Source of the DNA: JBDTSW01 sp963782605
GTDB taxonomy: Bacteria; Actinomycetota; Thermoleophilia; Solirubrobacterales; 70-9
Length of the DNA: 64,000 bases
Direction: 5' to 3'
Assembly (NCBI GenBank): GCA_963782605.1
Contig: CAWAKK010000005.1
Location: 434,001 to 498,000, forward strand
In this document: piece after piece, positions 8,037-17,132 of the stretch
Layout: each line of letters starts with the position of its first letter
Position numbering within the stretch: the first letter of the stretch is position 1
The notes under the pieces: generated by a model
Told to the model about the DNA's origin: nothing
The model's input: only the letters and a program-made list of their open reading frames with translations
Database searches by the model: none
Position numbers and translations under genes: made by a program

Positions 8037-8468
8037 GTGGCCATCCTTGAACAGGTCCAAGCCGATACTCGTGAGGCGATGAAGGCCGGTGAGCGCGACC
8101 GGGTCGCGGCTCTGCGCCTTGTCGCGGATGCCCTGCAGAAGGACATGAAGGAGGGCGGCTCCGATGAGGTCGCTGTGCTCCGCCGAGAGCGTAAGCGCCG
8201 CCTGGAGGCGGCGGACGCGTACGGCGTGGGTGGGAGCGATGAGCGCGCTCGCGCCGAGCGTGAGGAGGCCACCCTGATCGAGGCGTACCTGCCGGCCGAG
8301 CTCTCCGACGCGGAGCTTGCAGCGCTCATCGATGAGGGCATCGCCGAGTCGGGCGCCTCCGGACCCCAGGGAATAGGACAGGCCATGGGCGCCGTCATGG
8401 CGAAGGTGGACGGTCGCGCCGATGGCAAGCGGGTGAGTGCCCTCGTCAAGGAGCGCCTGGCGGCCTAG
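8037..8468 (+). CDS. GatB/YqeY domain-containing protein
   Basis: The 143-aa protein matches the stand-alone YqeY family: an N-terminal helix bundle with R-x-x-A-L-R-L-V-x-x-A-L-Q-K-D, the middle Y-L-P-A-E-L-S-D-A-E-L, and the C-terminal G-x-x-M-G-A-V-M-A-K-V-D-G-R-A-D-G-K. This domain is the tail of GatB, where it touches tRNA during amidation of misacylated tRNA. The free-standing form is proposed to act on tRNA or amino-acid transfer, but its role is unproven. The GTG start sits 7 nt after a TACCCT box. Confidence 0.9.
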   Translation: MAILEQVQADTREAMKAGERDRVAALRLVADALQKDMKEGGSDEVAVLRRERKRRLEAADAYGVGGSDERARAEREEATLIEAYLPAELSDAELAALIDEGIAESGASGPQGIGQAMGAVMAKVDGRADGKRVSALVKERLAA

Positions 8469-8493
8469 ATCCGCCGCAGCGAACGATCAGAAC

Positions 8494-9453
8494 TTGGCTC
8501 GCAGGCAGCTCACTCTCGACAACTCCACGGCAGCGGAGCTTGCGGGCTCGGAGGACGCCGTCCTCCGAGAGCTCGAGCAGCGCCTGGGCTGCGAGATCTT
8601 CCTTCGCGGCAACGTGCTCACGCTCGACGGGGACGAAGCCGAGGTTCAGGACGCCGCGACCATCGTCGACGAGCTCGTCGGGCTGGCCGAGCGCGGCCAT
8701 GATATCGCGCCTGCCACAGTCGATGTGGTGAGCGGAGCCGTCGACTCTGAGGAGCGACCCGCTGAGATCCTCGAGGACACGATCTGGAGCCACCGCGCGA
8801 TCAAGGTCTCGCCCAGGACGGTCAACCAGAAGCGCTACGTCGACTCCATTCGCGAACACACGGTCACTTTCGGAATCGGTCCCGCCGGTACCGGCAAGAC
8901 CTTCCTCTCGGTGGCGATGGCGGTCGCCGCGCTCGAATCGCGAAAGGTGTCACGCATCATCCTCACGCGCCCCGCGGTCGAGGCAGGGGAGCGGCTGGGC
9001 TTTCTTCCCGGTGACATCCAGGCCAAGGTCGACCCCTACTTGCGCCCCCTCTTCGATGCCCTCTACGACATGCTCGATCCCGAGCGCGTGTCGACCTATT
9101 TCGACCGCGGGATCATCGAGGTGGCACCGCTCGCCTTCATGCGAGGAAGAAGCCTGAACGACTCGTTTGTGATCCTCGACGAAGCCCAGAACACGAGCCC
9201 CGAGCAGATGAAGATGTTCCTCACCCGGCTTGGGTTCGGCTCGCGAATGGTGGTCACCGGCGACATCACCCAGATCGACCTGCCGCGAGACCAGCGCTCC
9301 GGCCTGATCGTCGTGGGCGAGATCCTCTCGGAGGTCCCAGACATCTCTTTCGTTCGCTTCGGGTCCGCCGATGTCGTCCGCCATGAGCTCGTCCAGCGGA
9401 TTGTCGCCGCCTACGGCGAGTACTCGGAGCGCGACAGCGCACCCGGCGCTTGA
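8494..9453 (+). CDS. PhoH family ATPase (YbeZ-like)
   Basis: The 319-aa protein has a KH-like N-terminal region (about 1-100) and a PhoH ATPase domain. Walker A is G-P-A-G-T-G-K-T (about 130), the family signature P-G-D-I-Q-A-K-V-D-P-Y-L-R-P-L-x-D-A-L lies near 170, and Walker B is F-V-I-L-D-E-A-Q-N. YbeZ-type PhoH proteins partner with YbeY in rRNA maturation and ribosome quality control, and ybeY is the next gene (TTGA overlap). I prefer the TTG at 8494 because the family begins near R-Q-L-T-L. The ATG at 8437 would overlap the upstream gene by 32 nt and add an unconserved Arg-rich stretch. Confidence 0.9.
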   Translation: MARRQLTLDNSTAAELAGSEDAVLRELEQRLGCEIFLRGNVLTLDGDEAEVQDAATIVDELVGLAERGHDIAPATVDVVSGAVDSEERPAEILEDTIWSHRAIKVSPRTVNQKRYVDSIREHTVTFGIGPAGTGKTFLSVAMAVAALESRKVSRIILTRPAVEAGERLGFLPGDIQAKVDPYLRPLFDALYDMLDPERVSTYFDRGIIEVAPLAFMRGRSLNDSFVILDEAQNTSPEQMKMFLTRLGFGSRMVVTGDITQIDLPRDQRSGLIVVGEILSEVPDISFVRFGSADVVRHELVQRIVAAYGEYSERDSAPGA

Positions 9454-9812
9454 GCGCCGACCTCTCCGACGTCCCTAAAGAGCTGCGAGCCGCTGCCGTG
9501 GCGGCGCTCGAGGCTGCGGGAGTCGATGACGGGCACCTGTCGATCGAGCTTGTGTCCGCTGAGCGCATACACCACCTGAACCGCGAGCACCGTGGTCCCG
9601 ATCAGCCGACCGACGTGCTCGCGTTCCCCGTCGACGGTCCCGGCGCGGTCGCCGGTCCGCGCGAGCTTGGCGATGTTGTCATCTGCCCCGAGCAGGCAGC
9701 GGATGTGATCGAGGCCGCGGTCCACGGTGTGCTGCACCTGTGCGGCTTCGACCACGAGCACGATGCCGGCGAGATGCTCGAGCTGCAGCGGCGGGTAGTG
9801 GGTTCGTTGTGA
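9450..9812 (+). CDS. ybeY: Endoribonuclease YbeY (rRNA maturation factor)
   Basis: The 120-aa metalloprotein carries the YbeY zinc site H-G-V-L-H-L-C-G-F-D-H-E-H-D near the C-terminus (three His in H-x3-H-x5-H) and the preceding L-G-D-V-V-I-C-P block. Conserved P-T-D-V-L-A-F-P is present. YbeY acts in 16S rRNA 3' end processing and ribosome quality control. At 120 aa it is shorter than many relatives (about 150) because the N-terminal region is reduced. The TTG start overlaps the phoH stop and the TGA overlaps the era GTG. Confidence 0.92.
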   Translation: MSADLSDVPKELRAAAVAALEAAGVDDGHLSIELVSAERIHHLNREHRGPDQPTDVLAFPVDGPGAVAGPRELGDVVICPEQAADVIEAAVHGVLHLCGFDHEHDAGEMLELQRRVVGSL

Positions 9813-10729
9813 GCACGGATGGCGTCAGGCGCTCGGGCTTCGTCGGGCTGGCGGGGCGGCCCAACGTGGGCAAGTCGACGCTCGTGAACGCGATCGTCGG
9901 TACCAAGGTCGCGATCACCTCGGACCGCCCGCAGACCACACGGCGAGCCGCTCGGGGAATAGCCACTGACGTCGGTGCCGGCTGGCAGATGGTGCTGGTG
10001 GACCTGCCGGGCGTCCAGCGCCCTCGCGACCGGCTCACTCAGCGCATGCAGCGCCGAGTCGTCCAGGAGCTTGAGGATTCCGACGCTGCCCTCTTCGTGG
10101 TCAACGGCCAGCAGGGGCTGGGCCCAGGCGATCGCTTCATCGCCAAGGCCATCCTCGGCGCGAAGGTTGAAAGCGGGGCTCGTACGCCCGTTGTCTGCGC
10201 CGTCAACAAGGTGGATGTCTTGAGCCGCGCGCAGACCGCATCCGCTTTGACCGACGCAGCAGAGCTAGACGCGGTCGACGAGATATTTCCCGTGAGCGCT
10301 CGCAGCGGTGAGGGGCTCGAGCCGCTGGTCGAGCGGCTGGCCGAGCTCCTGCCGGAAGGGATGGCGCTCTATCCCCCCGAGGAGCTGACCGACGAGCCGA
10401 GCGAGGTGCATCTGGCCGAGCTCGTTCGCGAGCAGGTTCTACGCCGCACCCGCGAGGAGGTGCCGCACGCGGTGGAGGTCATCGTTGCGGAGATCGCCGA
10501 GCGCGAGGATGGCCTGATTGAGGTCCATGCCCAGGTTTGGACCGAGAGCGAGTCGCAGAAGGGGATCCTGATCGGGAAGGGCGGGAGGATGATTCGCGAG
10601 ATCGGCACGGCGGCCCGCAAGGAGCTCGAGCGCGAGCTCGGCGGACGGGTGTTCCTCGATCTCAAGGTCCGCGTCCGCGAGCGCTGGCGGCGTGACGACC
10701 GCTTGCTGGACCGCCTGGGCATCGAGTAG
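9809..10729 (+). CDS. era: GTPase Era, 16S rRNA-binding assembly factor
   Basis: The 306-aa protein has an N-terminal GTPase domain with G-R-P-N-V-G-K-S-T (about 16-24), the Era-specific switch region S-D-R-P-Q-T-T-R, the D-L-P-G motif and N-K-V-D. A C-terminal KH domain carries G-K-G-G-R-M-I-R-E-I-G. Era chaperones the 3' end of 16S rRNA in 30S assembly. I took the GTG at 9809 (GTGA overlap with ybeY); the frame is open further upstream only because it runs inside ybeY. It ends the phoH-ybeY-era operon. On the other strand a small membrane-protein frame overlaps its last 290 nt. Confidence 0.95.
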   Translation: MSTDGVRRSGFVGLAGRPNVGKSTLVNAIVGTKVAITSDRPQTTRRAARGIATDVGAGWQMVLVDLPGVQRPRDRLTQRMQRRVVQELEDSDAALFVVNGQQGLGPGDRFIAKAILGAKVESGARTPVVCAVNKVDVLSRAQTASALTDAAELDAVDEIFPVSARSGEGLEPLVERLAELLPEGMALYPPEELTDEPSEVHLAELVREQVLRRTREEVPHAVEVIVAEIAEREDGLIEVHAQVWTESESQKGILIGKGGRMIREIGTAARKELERELGGRVFLDLKVRVRERWRRDDRLLDRLGIE

Positions 10730-10930
10730 ACGGCGGCCTCCGAGGCTCAGGGTGTCCGGTCGCTCCTCGAGGAACTCGGGGGAGGCGATCGCGCGAACGC
10801 CCAGCGCGATCCCGAGAAAGATGAGGGGCACGCCGACGGCTCGCGCTGCGGCCGCTTCGATGATGAGGACGAGCAGGCAGCCCACCACGAAGCAGGCCGC
10901 CGCAATCCCCGGGAGTCGCGAGGCGCTCAC
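10439..10930 (-). CDS. Small predicted membrane protein downstream of cydB, overlapping era antisense
   Basis: A GTG that overlaps the cydB stop (GTGA) opens a 163-codon frame. Its first ~50 residues form two plausible membrane helices (L-P-G-I-A-A-A-C-F-V-V-G-C-L-L-V-L-I-I and V-G-V-P-L-I-F-L-G-I-A-L-G-V) joined by a short loop, then P-E-F-L-E-E-R. The first ~65 codons lie in the gap between cydB and era and look genuine. The remaining ~97 codons run antisense through the era 3' end and read like a shadow. Either the gene truly overlaps era tail to tail or its real end has been lost by mutation. The function is unknown. Confidence 0.4.
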   Translation of the reverse strand: MSASRLPGIAAACFVVGCLLVLIIEAAAARAVGVPLIFLGIALGVRAIASPEFLEERPDTLSLGGRRLLDAQAVQQAVVTPPALADADLEIEEHPSAELALELLAGRRADLANHPPALPDQDPLLRLALGPNLGMDLNQAILALGDLRNDDLHRVRHLLAGAA

Positions 10931-11973
10931 CGCCGCCCGCCATCCTCGGCTTGGCCAATCGGGTGAAACTCGTCTCCGAGCGTGCCTCGGAACGTGAGCC
11001 GGAAAAGCAGGAAAAGCGACGGGATGATCACGGCGAGCGCCAGGGCTATGGCGATTAGCGTGGCGATCAGGGTCGCCTCACCGGCCGCCGCCTGATCGAG
11101 CGTCAGCGCCCCAGGCAAGAAGTCCGGGCGCTGCGCCAGTGTCCAGCCCGCCAGGATCGCGCCGACCGCGCAGGCAGCGGTGTAGCGCGCGGGCTCGAAG
11201 CGCTCGGTCCAAACGAGCGCGATCGTGACCAAACCCAGGAGCACGGAGGCGATCACGGCCGCGAGTCCCAGGCCGGAGGTGAGGCCGTCGTAGAGGGAGG
11301 GCACATCGGAGCTCACAATCGCAAGACCGCCGATCGCCAGCACTCCCGCGACCATCGCGGCGCCCAGCGCTCTGCGCCGGAACGCCGCCGCCAAATCTCC
11401 GAGCCCCGCGCGGACGGCATCAGCGGCAAGAAAGATGGCCGCGATGTACGCGCCGCTCACCACCGCCAGCGCGCCGGCGAAAAGCGCCGTGGTGCCGGTC
11501 CAGCTCTCGATCGGAGCGCCCGGGTCTCCGTCGGCGGGCACCGCCCCCTCCGCCACGGCTCCGAGAGCGCAGCCGAGAAAGAACGGGGTCAGCACGGACG
11601 AGAGCGCGAAGACGGCGCCGAGGACCCTCGCCTCGGAGATCGTGGCGGCCTCCCCGCGCAGGGCGAAGGCGGTACCGCGGAAGATGATCCCCACCGACGC
11701 CAAGAAGAGCGGAACGTAGAGCGTCTCCATGAGCGGCCCAAAGGCACGCGGAAAGCACGTCCAAAGGACCACCAGCACCACGATCAGCCAGACGTGGTTC
11801 GCTTCCCACACTGGGCCCATGGACTTCTTCACGAGCCCGCGAAGCCGCGCGCCGCGCTCGGCGCCACCGGCCGTGAGGTCCCAGAAGCCCGCGCCGAAGT
11901 CGGCGCCGCCCAGCACCGCGTAGGCGGTGAGCGTCACGATGAGCACTGCGAGAGCGAGGTCCTGCAACAACAT
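10927..11973 (-). CDS. cydB: Cytochrome bd-type ubiquinol/menaquinol oxidase subunit II
   Basis: The 348-aa polytopic membrane protein has the CydB plan: a hydrophobic N-terminus with A-Y-A-V-L-G-G-A-D-F-G-A-G (about 17-29), then W-E-A-N-H-V-W-L-I, and about eight to nine membrane helices. CydB pairs with CydA to form the high-affinity terminal oxidase that reduces oxygen without pumping protons. It overlaps cydA by one base (shared A of TGA/ATG type) and is followed by a small membrane protein. No cydDC exporter genes are adjacent. Confidence 0.95.
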   Translation of the reverse strand: MLLQDLALAVLIVTLTAYAVLGGADFGAGFWDLTAGGAERGARLRGLVKKSMGPVWEANHVWLIVVLVVLWTCFPRAFGPLMETLYVPLFLASVGIIFRGTAFALRGEAATISEARVLGAVFALSSVLTPFFLGCALGAVAEGAVPADGDPGAPIESWTGTTALFAGALAVVSGAYIAAIFLAADAVRAGLGDLAAAFRRRALGAAMVAGVLAIGGLAIVSSDVPSLYDGLTSGLGLAAVIASVLLGLVTIALVWTERFEPARYTAACAVGAILAGWTLAQRPDFLPGALTLDQAAAGEATLIATLIAIALALAVIIPSLFLLFRLTFRGTLGDEFHPIGQAEDGGRR

Positions 11974-13355
11974 CAGGGGAGCACCTCGATCGGGCCCGCG
12001 CCCGGCTTCTCCTCCACCGCGGGCGGTGTGCGCGCCAGGCGTCGCAGCATGAACAGGGCGGTCGCCGCGAGGCCGATATAGACGATCACGAGCGTGGCGT
12101 ATCCGATCGGGATCCCTTCCGCTCCGGTGACCGCCTCCTCGGTGCGCATGAGCTCATAGACGATCCATGGTTGGCGGCCGACCTCCGTCACGATCCACCC
12201 GGCGATCAGCGCCACCACCGAAAGCGGGCCGGCGGCGACCACGGCCCGGTGGAACCACTTGCTCGAGGGGAGCGTCCCGCGCCTCCAGCGCGACCAAAGG
12301 AACCAGAGCCCGAGCGCGGCGAGGAGGGTGCCGATTCCCACCATGACCTGAAACGAATTTCGCACCACGCCGATGGGCGGCCGGTCGTCAGCGGGCACAG
12401 CGTCGAGTCCCTGCACCTCCGCGTTCGGATCGTGGAAAGCCAGCAGCGAGAGCAGCTTGGGGATCGTGACGCCCCCGTAGACCTGGCCATCCACGTACAA
12501 CCCCCCAACGGTGAGCCCGGCCCCCTTGGTCGTCTCGTCGAGGCCCTCCATCGCCGCCAGCTTCGTCGGTTGCTTGTCGGCCACGGTGCGTGCGGCCCAG
12601 TCGCCGATCACGATCTGTGCCGGGGCCGCCAGGGCCAGCACCGCCAGCGGCACCACGAGGGCCGCCCGGTGATAGCGATCGCGCCTCCCGCGCAGCCACG
12701 CCGTCGCGTAAACGGCGGCCACGAGCGCGCTCGCGACGATGAACCCGGCGAGGTACATATGCACGAGCTCGTGCCAGAGGTTGTCGTTGAACAGCGCCTC
12801 GAATGGGCGCACCGCGGTCACCTCGCCACTGGAGCTGAGATCGAACCCCTGCGGGTTGTTCATCCAGCCGTTGACAGCGATCACGGCGCTCGCCCCTCCG
12901 ATCCCCGAGATGACGATCGGTAGCCCGCTGAGAAAGTGTGCGCGGGGCGAGAGCCGGTCCCACCCGTAGACATAGATCGTGATGAAGATGGCCTCGCAGA
13001 AGAAGAAGAGCCCCTCGATCGCGAAGGCGAATCCGAAGACCTCACCCCACTGCTCCATGAAACGGGGCCACAGCAGGCCGAGCTCGAACGAGAGGATGGT
13101 CCCGGTGACGACGCCGATCGCGAACAGGATCAGCATCACCTTCGACCAGCGCTTCGCGACCACCCGGTAGACGGGGTCGCCGGTGCGGCGGTAGAGCCCC
13201 TCTACGAACAGCACAATGGCCGGGAACGCGATGCCGAAGCAGACCAGTGGGATGTGGACCCCGAGCGACAGCGCCTGTATCTGGCGGGCCTCCAGCAAGT
13301 AGGGCTGATCGACCTGGCTGGAGGTCTGAGCGATTGAAACCAGGCTCTCGAGCAT
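11973..13355 (-). CDS. cydA: Cytochrome bd-type oxidase subunit I
   Basis: The 460-aa heme-bearing subunit shows CydA hallmarks: the N-terminal R-Q-I-Q-A-L-S-L-G-V-H with a His heme ligand candidate, L-F-A-I-G-V-V-T-G-T, the second His in E-L-V-H-M-Y-L-A-G-F, the quinol-loop segment K-Q-P-T-K-L-A-A-M-E-G, and G-R-Q-P-W near the C-terminus. The quinol loop is of the short type. A TAAGCT box lies 10 nt before the ATG, and AGGA sits 5 nt before it. It is divergent from hisIE. Upregulation at low oxygen is typical for the family but not visible in the sequence. Confidence 0.96.
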   Translation of the reverse strand: MLESLVSIAQTSSQVDQPYLLEARQIQALSLGVHIPLVCFGIAFPAIVLFVEGLYRRTGDPVYRVVAKRWSKVMLILFAIGVVTGTILSFELGLLWPRFMEQWGEVFGFAFAIEGLFFFCEAIFITIYVYGWDRLSPRAHFLSGLPIVISGIGGASAVIAVNGWMNNPQGFDLSSSGEVTAVRPFEALFNDNLWHELVHMYLAGFIVASALVAAVYATAWLRGRRDRYHRAALVVPLAVLALAAPAQIVIGDWAARTVADKQPTKLAAMEGLDETTKGAGLTVGGLYVDGQVYGGVTIPKLLSLLAFHDPNAEVQGLDAVPADDRPPIGVVRNSFQVMVGIGTLLAALGLWFLWSRWRRGTLPSSKWFHRAVVAAGPLSVVALIAGWIVTEVGRQPWIVYELMRTEEAVTGAEGIPIGYATLVIVYIGLAATALFMLRRLARTPPAVEEKPGAGPIEVLP

Positions 13356-13402
13356 TCGATCCTGAGCTTAAAGCGGGGCGTGAGCGGGCCGGGGTGCCGC
13401 CC

Positions 13403-13408
13403 TAGACT
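13403..13408 (+). promoter_or_regulatory. Leaderless-type -10 box (TAGACT) of the hisIE-trp operon
   Basis: TAGACT ends 8 nt before the hisIE ATG and would start transcription at or next to the start codon. This would be the main promoter of the hisIE-trpEGDC run, since no other gap longer than a few bases exists until after trpC. No terminator hairpin or Trp-rich leader peptide is seen. Confidence 0.55.
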
Positions 13409-13415
13409 GCCCGCA

Positions 13416-14069
13416 ATGACGGACTCAAAACCGATCCGCTTCGACGAGCAGGGCCTGGTCCCGTGCGTGGTTCAGGACTGGGCCACGGGCGAGGTGCTGA
13501 CGCTGGCCTACATGAACGAGGAGGCGCTCCGGCTGACGCGCGAGCGTGGCGAGATCCATCTCTGGAGCCGCTCTCGGGGCGAGCTCTGGCACAAGGGTGA
13601 GACATCCGGGAATACGCAGCGGGTGCGACAGCTTCGCTTCGACTGCGACGCTGACGCGATCCTGGCGCTGGTCGACGCGGCCGGGCCCGCCTGCCACACA
13701 GGCGAGCGTTCGTGCTTTTACCGCGACCTCGAGGGCTCAAGCGATGGGGCCACCGACGGTCCCGCCATCGCCGGCGAGCCCATGCCCGCCGCGCACGAGG
13801 CCCTGACCGCGCTGGAGCGCACCCTCCGCGACCGCCAGGCCGAGCGCCCCGATGGCTCCTACACGGTCGAGCTCCTCGACGATCCCCAGCGGATCGGCGA
13901 GAAGGTACGCGAGGAGGCCGACGAGGTCGCCCGCGCAGCCGGCGCGGAATCGGACGAGCGACTCGCGGAGGAAGCCGCCGACGTCATCTACCACCTCCAG
14001 ACGCTTCTGCGCTCGCGGGATGTCCCGATGAGCGTCGTCCTGGAGACGCTCAATGGCCGTCGCCGCTGA
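13416..14069 (+). CDS. hisIE: Bifunctional phosphoribosyl-AMP cyclohydrolase / phosphoribosyl-ATP pyrophosphatase
   Basis: The 217-aa fusion covers histidine steps 2 and 3. The HisI half (about 1-115) has Y-M-N-E-E-A-L, W-S-R-S-R-G-E-L-W-x-K-G-E-T-S-G-N-T-Q, the D-C-D-A-D-A motif and the zinc ligand segment G-P-A-C-H-T-G-x-x-S-C-F. The HisE half (about 125-217) has the pyrophosphohydrolase helix E-E-A-D-E-V and A-D-V-I-Y-H. The ATG at 13416 follows the TAGACT box; the longer frame upstream has no conserved residues. The gene overlaps trpE by 17 nt, so histidine and tryptophan steps, both using PRPP-derived substrates, are co-expressed here. Confidence 0.95.
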   Translation: MTDSKPIRFDEQGLVPCVVQDWATGEVLTLAYMNEEALRLTRERGEIHLWSRSRGELWHKGETSGNTQRVRQLRFDCDADAILALVDAAGPACHTGERSCFYRDLEGSSDGATDGPAIAGEPMPAAHEALTALERTLRDRQAERPDGSYTVELLDDPQRIGEKVREEADEVARAAGAESDERLAEEAADVIYHLQTLLRSRDVPMSVVLETLNGRRR

Positions 14070-15518
14070 CGCCGCGTTGTCGATCGCGCCTTCGCTCCCG
14101 CGAGCTCGGGAGCTGGCGGGCGAAGCGAACGTAGTCCCCGTTCGTTATCGGTTCATCGACGACTGCGAGACCCCGGTCTCCGCGTTCCTCAAGCTCCGCG
14201 CAGCCTTCGGCGGCCCTGCCCATCTGCTCGAGTCAGCCGAGCATGGGAGGCTGGGTCGCTACTCGTTCCTCGGCTTTCGCCCCCACGTGACGCTGCGCTG
14301 GAACCTCGGAGACGAAGGCGACCCGTACGCGGCCGCCGCGGCGCTGGTCGACCGGTTCGACGTGGCGGAGCTTCCCGACCTCCCTCCCTTCGCCGGCGGC
14401 GCCGTTGGCTTCTTCGGCTACGACCTGGTGCGTACGGTCGAGCAGCTCGGCCCCCCTAACCCGGACCCCGTGGGCCTTCCTGACCTGGCGCTCATGGTCT
14501 GCGAGCTGATGCTCGCCTTCGATCACCAACGCCATGAGGTGAACGTGATCGCCTTCGCCTTCTGCGAGGACCGCGGCATCGACGAGGCATACGCACGCGC
14601 AGCGGCCACGATCGAGGAGGCCAGGATCGCGCTGGCGGCTCCGGTGCCGGCGGGCGTCGAGGCCGGCGTCTCGGACCCGCCGGCGTTCGAGTCGAACATG
14701 AGCCGAGCTCAGTTCGAGGCCAACGTCGCTCGGATCGTGGAGTACATCCACGCCGGCGACGCGTTCCAGGTGGTGCCCTCACAGCGCTTCTCGGCTCCGC
14801 GCACCGTCGACGCGTTCTCGATCTATCGCGGCCTGCGCACCGTGAACCCGTCGCCGTACATGTACTTCCTGGACTTCGAGGACTTCCAGATCGCCGGTGC
14901 CTCACCCGAGCCGCTCATCAAGGTCAGCGGGCGAACCGTCGAGACCCGCCCGATCGCCGGGACCTACCCACGAGGTGCAGGCGAGGAGGAGGATCGCCGC
15001 AACGCCGCATCACTGCTCGCCGATCCCAAGGAGCGTGCCGAGCACGTGATGCTTGTAGACCTGGGACGCAACGACCTCGGTCGCGTGTGCGAGTACGGGT
15101 CGGTGAACGTCGACGAGCTAATGGTCGTCGAGACCTACTCGCATGTGCTGCACATCGTGAGCCGCGTCTCCGGCACGCTGCGCGACGGCACCTCGGCGCT
15201 CGACGCGCTGCGGGCGACCCTGCCCGCTGGAACGCTCTCGGGCGCGCCCAAGGTGCGCGCAATGCAGATAATCGACGAACTCGAGCCACACAAGCGCTGC
15301 TCCTACGGGGGCGCCATCGGATACCTGGGGTTCGACGGAGACCTCGACACTGCAATCCACATCCGCACCGTGGTCGTCAAGGACGACAGGCTGTGGGTGC
15401 AGGCAGGGGGCGGGACCGTGGCAGACGCCGAGCCGGCGTATGAGTACCGGGAGTCGCTCGCAAAGGCCGAGGCCGTGTTTCGCGCCGTCGAGCTGGCCGC
15501 GTCGCAGGGCGAGTGGCC

Positions 15519-15522
<4 letters not shown>
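14053..15522 (+). CDS. trpE: Anthranilate synthase component I
   Basis: The 489-aa chorismate-utilizing enzyme makes anthranilate with ammonia from TrpG. The C-terminal chorismate-binding domain has P-S-P-Y-M-Y-F-L, S-P-E-P-L, T-R-P-I-A-G-T-Y-P-R-G, E-H-x-M-L-V-D-L-G-R-N-D, the P-A-G-T-L-S-G-A-P-K-V-R-A-M block and Y-G-G-A-I-G-Y. In the N-terminal domain, L-L-E-S-A-E-H-G-R-L-G-R-Y-S-F gives the L-E-S and S-F positions of the tryptophan-feedback site, so feedback inhibition is expected. It overlaps hisIE by 17 nt and trpG by ATGA. Confidence 0.96.
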
Positions 15523-16100
<578 letters not shown>

Positions 16101-17132
16101 GTGTCAAACGAGGTCGTAACCAGAGCGATCGATGCCGTGGCGAGCGGCGAGAGCCTCACCACGGACCACGCGACCGCCGTCCTCGACGAGATCATGGAAG
16201 GGCGCTCGAGCGATGTGCAGACCGCGGCCTTCCTGATCGCGCTGCGAACCAAGGGCGAGACCGTGGCCGAGCTGGTGGGCCTCGCGCGTACCATGCGCCG
16301 GCTTGCTGCCGAGGTCTCCGCCGAGCGCGACAACCTCGTGGACACCGCAGGCACGGGTGGCGGCCCCTCCAGCTTCAACATCTCGACCTCCGCGGCACTC
16401 GTCGCCGCCGGCGCGGGGTGCGCAGTCGCCAAGCACGGCAATCGATCCAACACCAGCCGCTCGGGCTCCGCTGACCTGCTCGAGGCGTTGGGCGTTCGCA
16501 TCGACCTCGATCCACGGGACGTGGCGCGCTGCATCGACGACGTGGGATTCGGGTTCATGTTTGCGCCGCGCCATCACACGGCGATGAAGCACGTGGGGCC
16601 GGTACGCAAGGAGCTCGCCGTCCGCACCATCTTCAATTTCCTGGGCCCGCTCACGAACCCCGCAGGCGCCACGCGCCAGCTGCTCGGCGTCTCCGATCGC
16701 CGCTACCAGGAGACGATCGCCGATGCGCTCGTGGGCCTTGGCTGCGAGCGCGCCCTCGTCGTGTGCGCGGGCGACGGCCTCGACGAGTTCAGCATCACCG
16801 AGGAGACGAGAGTGGTCGAGGTCGCCGACGGCGGCACGTCCGAGTGGTTCACACGGCCAGAGGACCTCGGGATCGACCGCGCTTCACTGGATGCGATCGC
16901 CGGTGGCAGCCCGGAGGAGAACGCCGAGGTGGTGCGTGCGGTGTTTGCGGGCGAGCCGGGCCCTGCCGCTGATGTCGTGGCGCTCAATGCTGGTGCCGCG
17001 ATCCTCGTCGCAGGCGGGGCGCAAGATCTCGCCCACGGCGTCGAGCGTGCCCGCGAAGTGATGGATTCCGGCGGAGCGCAGGATGTCGTCGGACGGCTCG
17101 TCGCTGCCACGGCTACCCTCTCGGCCGGATGA
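16101..17132 (+). CDS. trpD: Anthranilate phosphoribosyltransferase
   Basis: The 343-aa enzyme transfers phosphoribose from PRPP to anthranilate. It has D-T-A-G-T-G-G (PRPP loop, about 83-89), the S-T-S-A-A-L-like N-I-S-T-S-A-A, K-H-G-N-R-S-N-T-S-R-S-G-S-A-D, F-M-F-A-P-R-H-H-T-A-M-K, and F-N-F-L-G-P-L-T-N-P. The second metal motif D-E position lies in D-G-L-D-E-F-S. The GTG start immediately follows the trpG stop, and the end overlaps trpC by ATGA. Confidence 0.95.
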   Translation: MSNEVVTRAIDAVASGESLTTDHATAVLDEIMEGRSSDVQTAAFLIALRTKGETVAELVGLARTMRRLAAEVSAERDNLVDTAGTGGGPSSFNISTSAALVAAGAGCAVAKHGNRSNTSRSGSADLLEALGVRIDLDPRDVARCIDDVGFGFMFAPRHHTAMKHVGPVRKELAVRTIFNFLGPLTNPAGATRQLLGVSDRRYQETIADALVGLGCERALVVCAGDGLDEFSITEETRVVEVADGGTSEWFTRPEDLGIDRASLDAIAGGSPEENAEVVRAVFAGEPGPAADVVALNAGAAILVAGGAQDLAHGVERAREVMDSGGAQDVVGRLVAATATLSAG

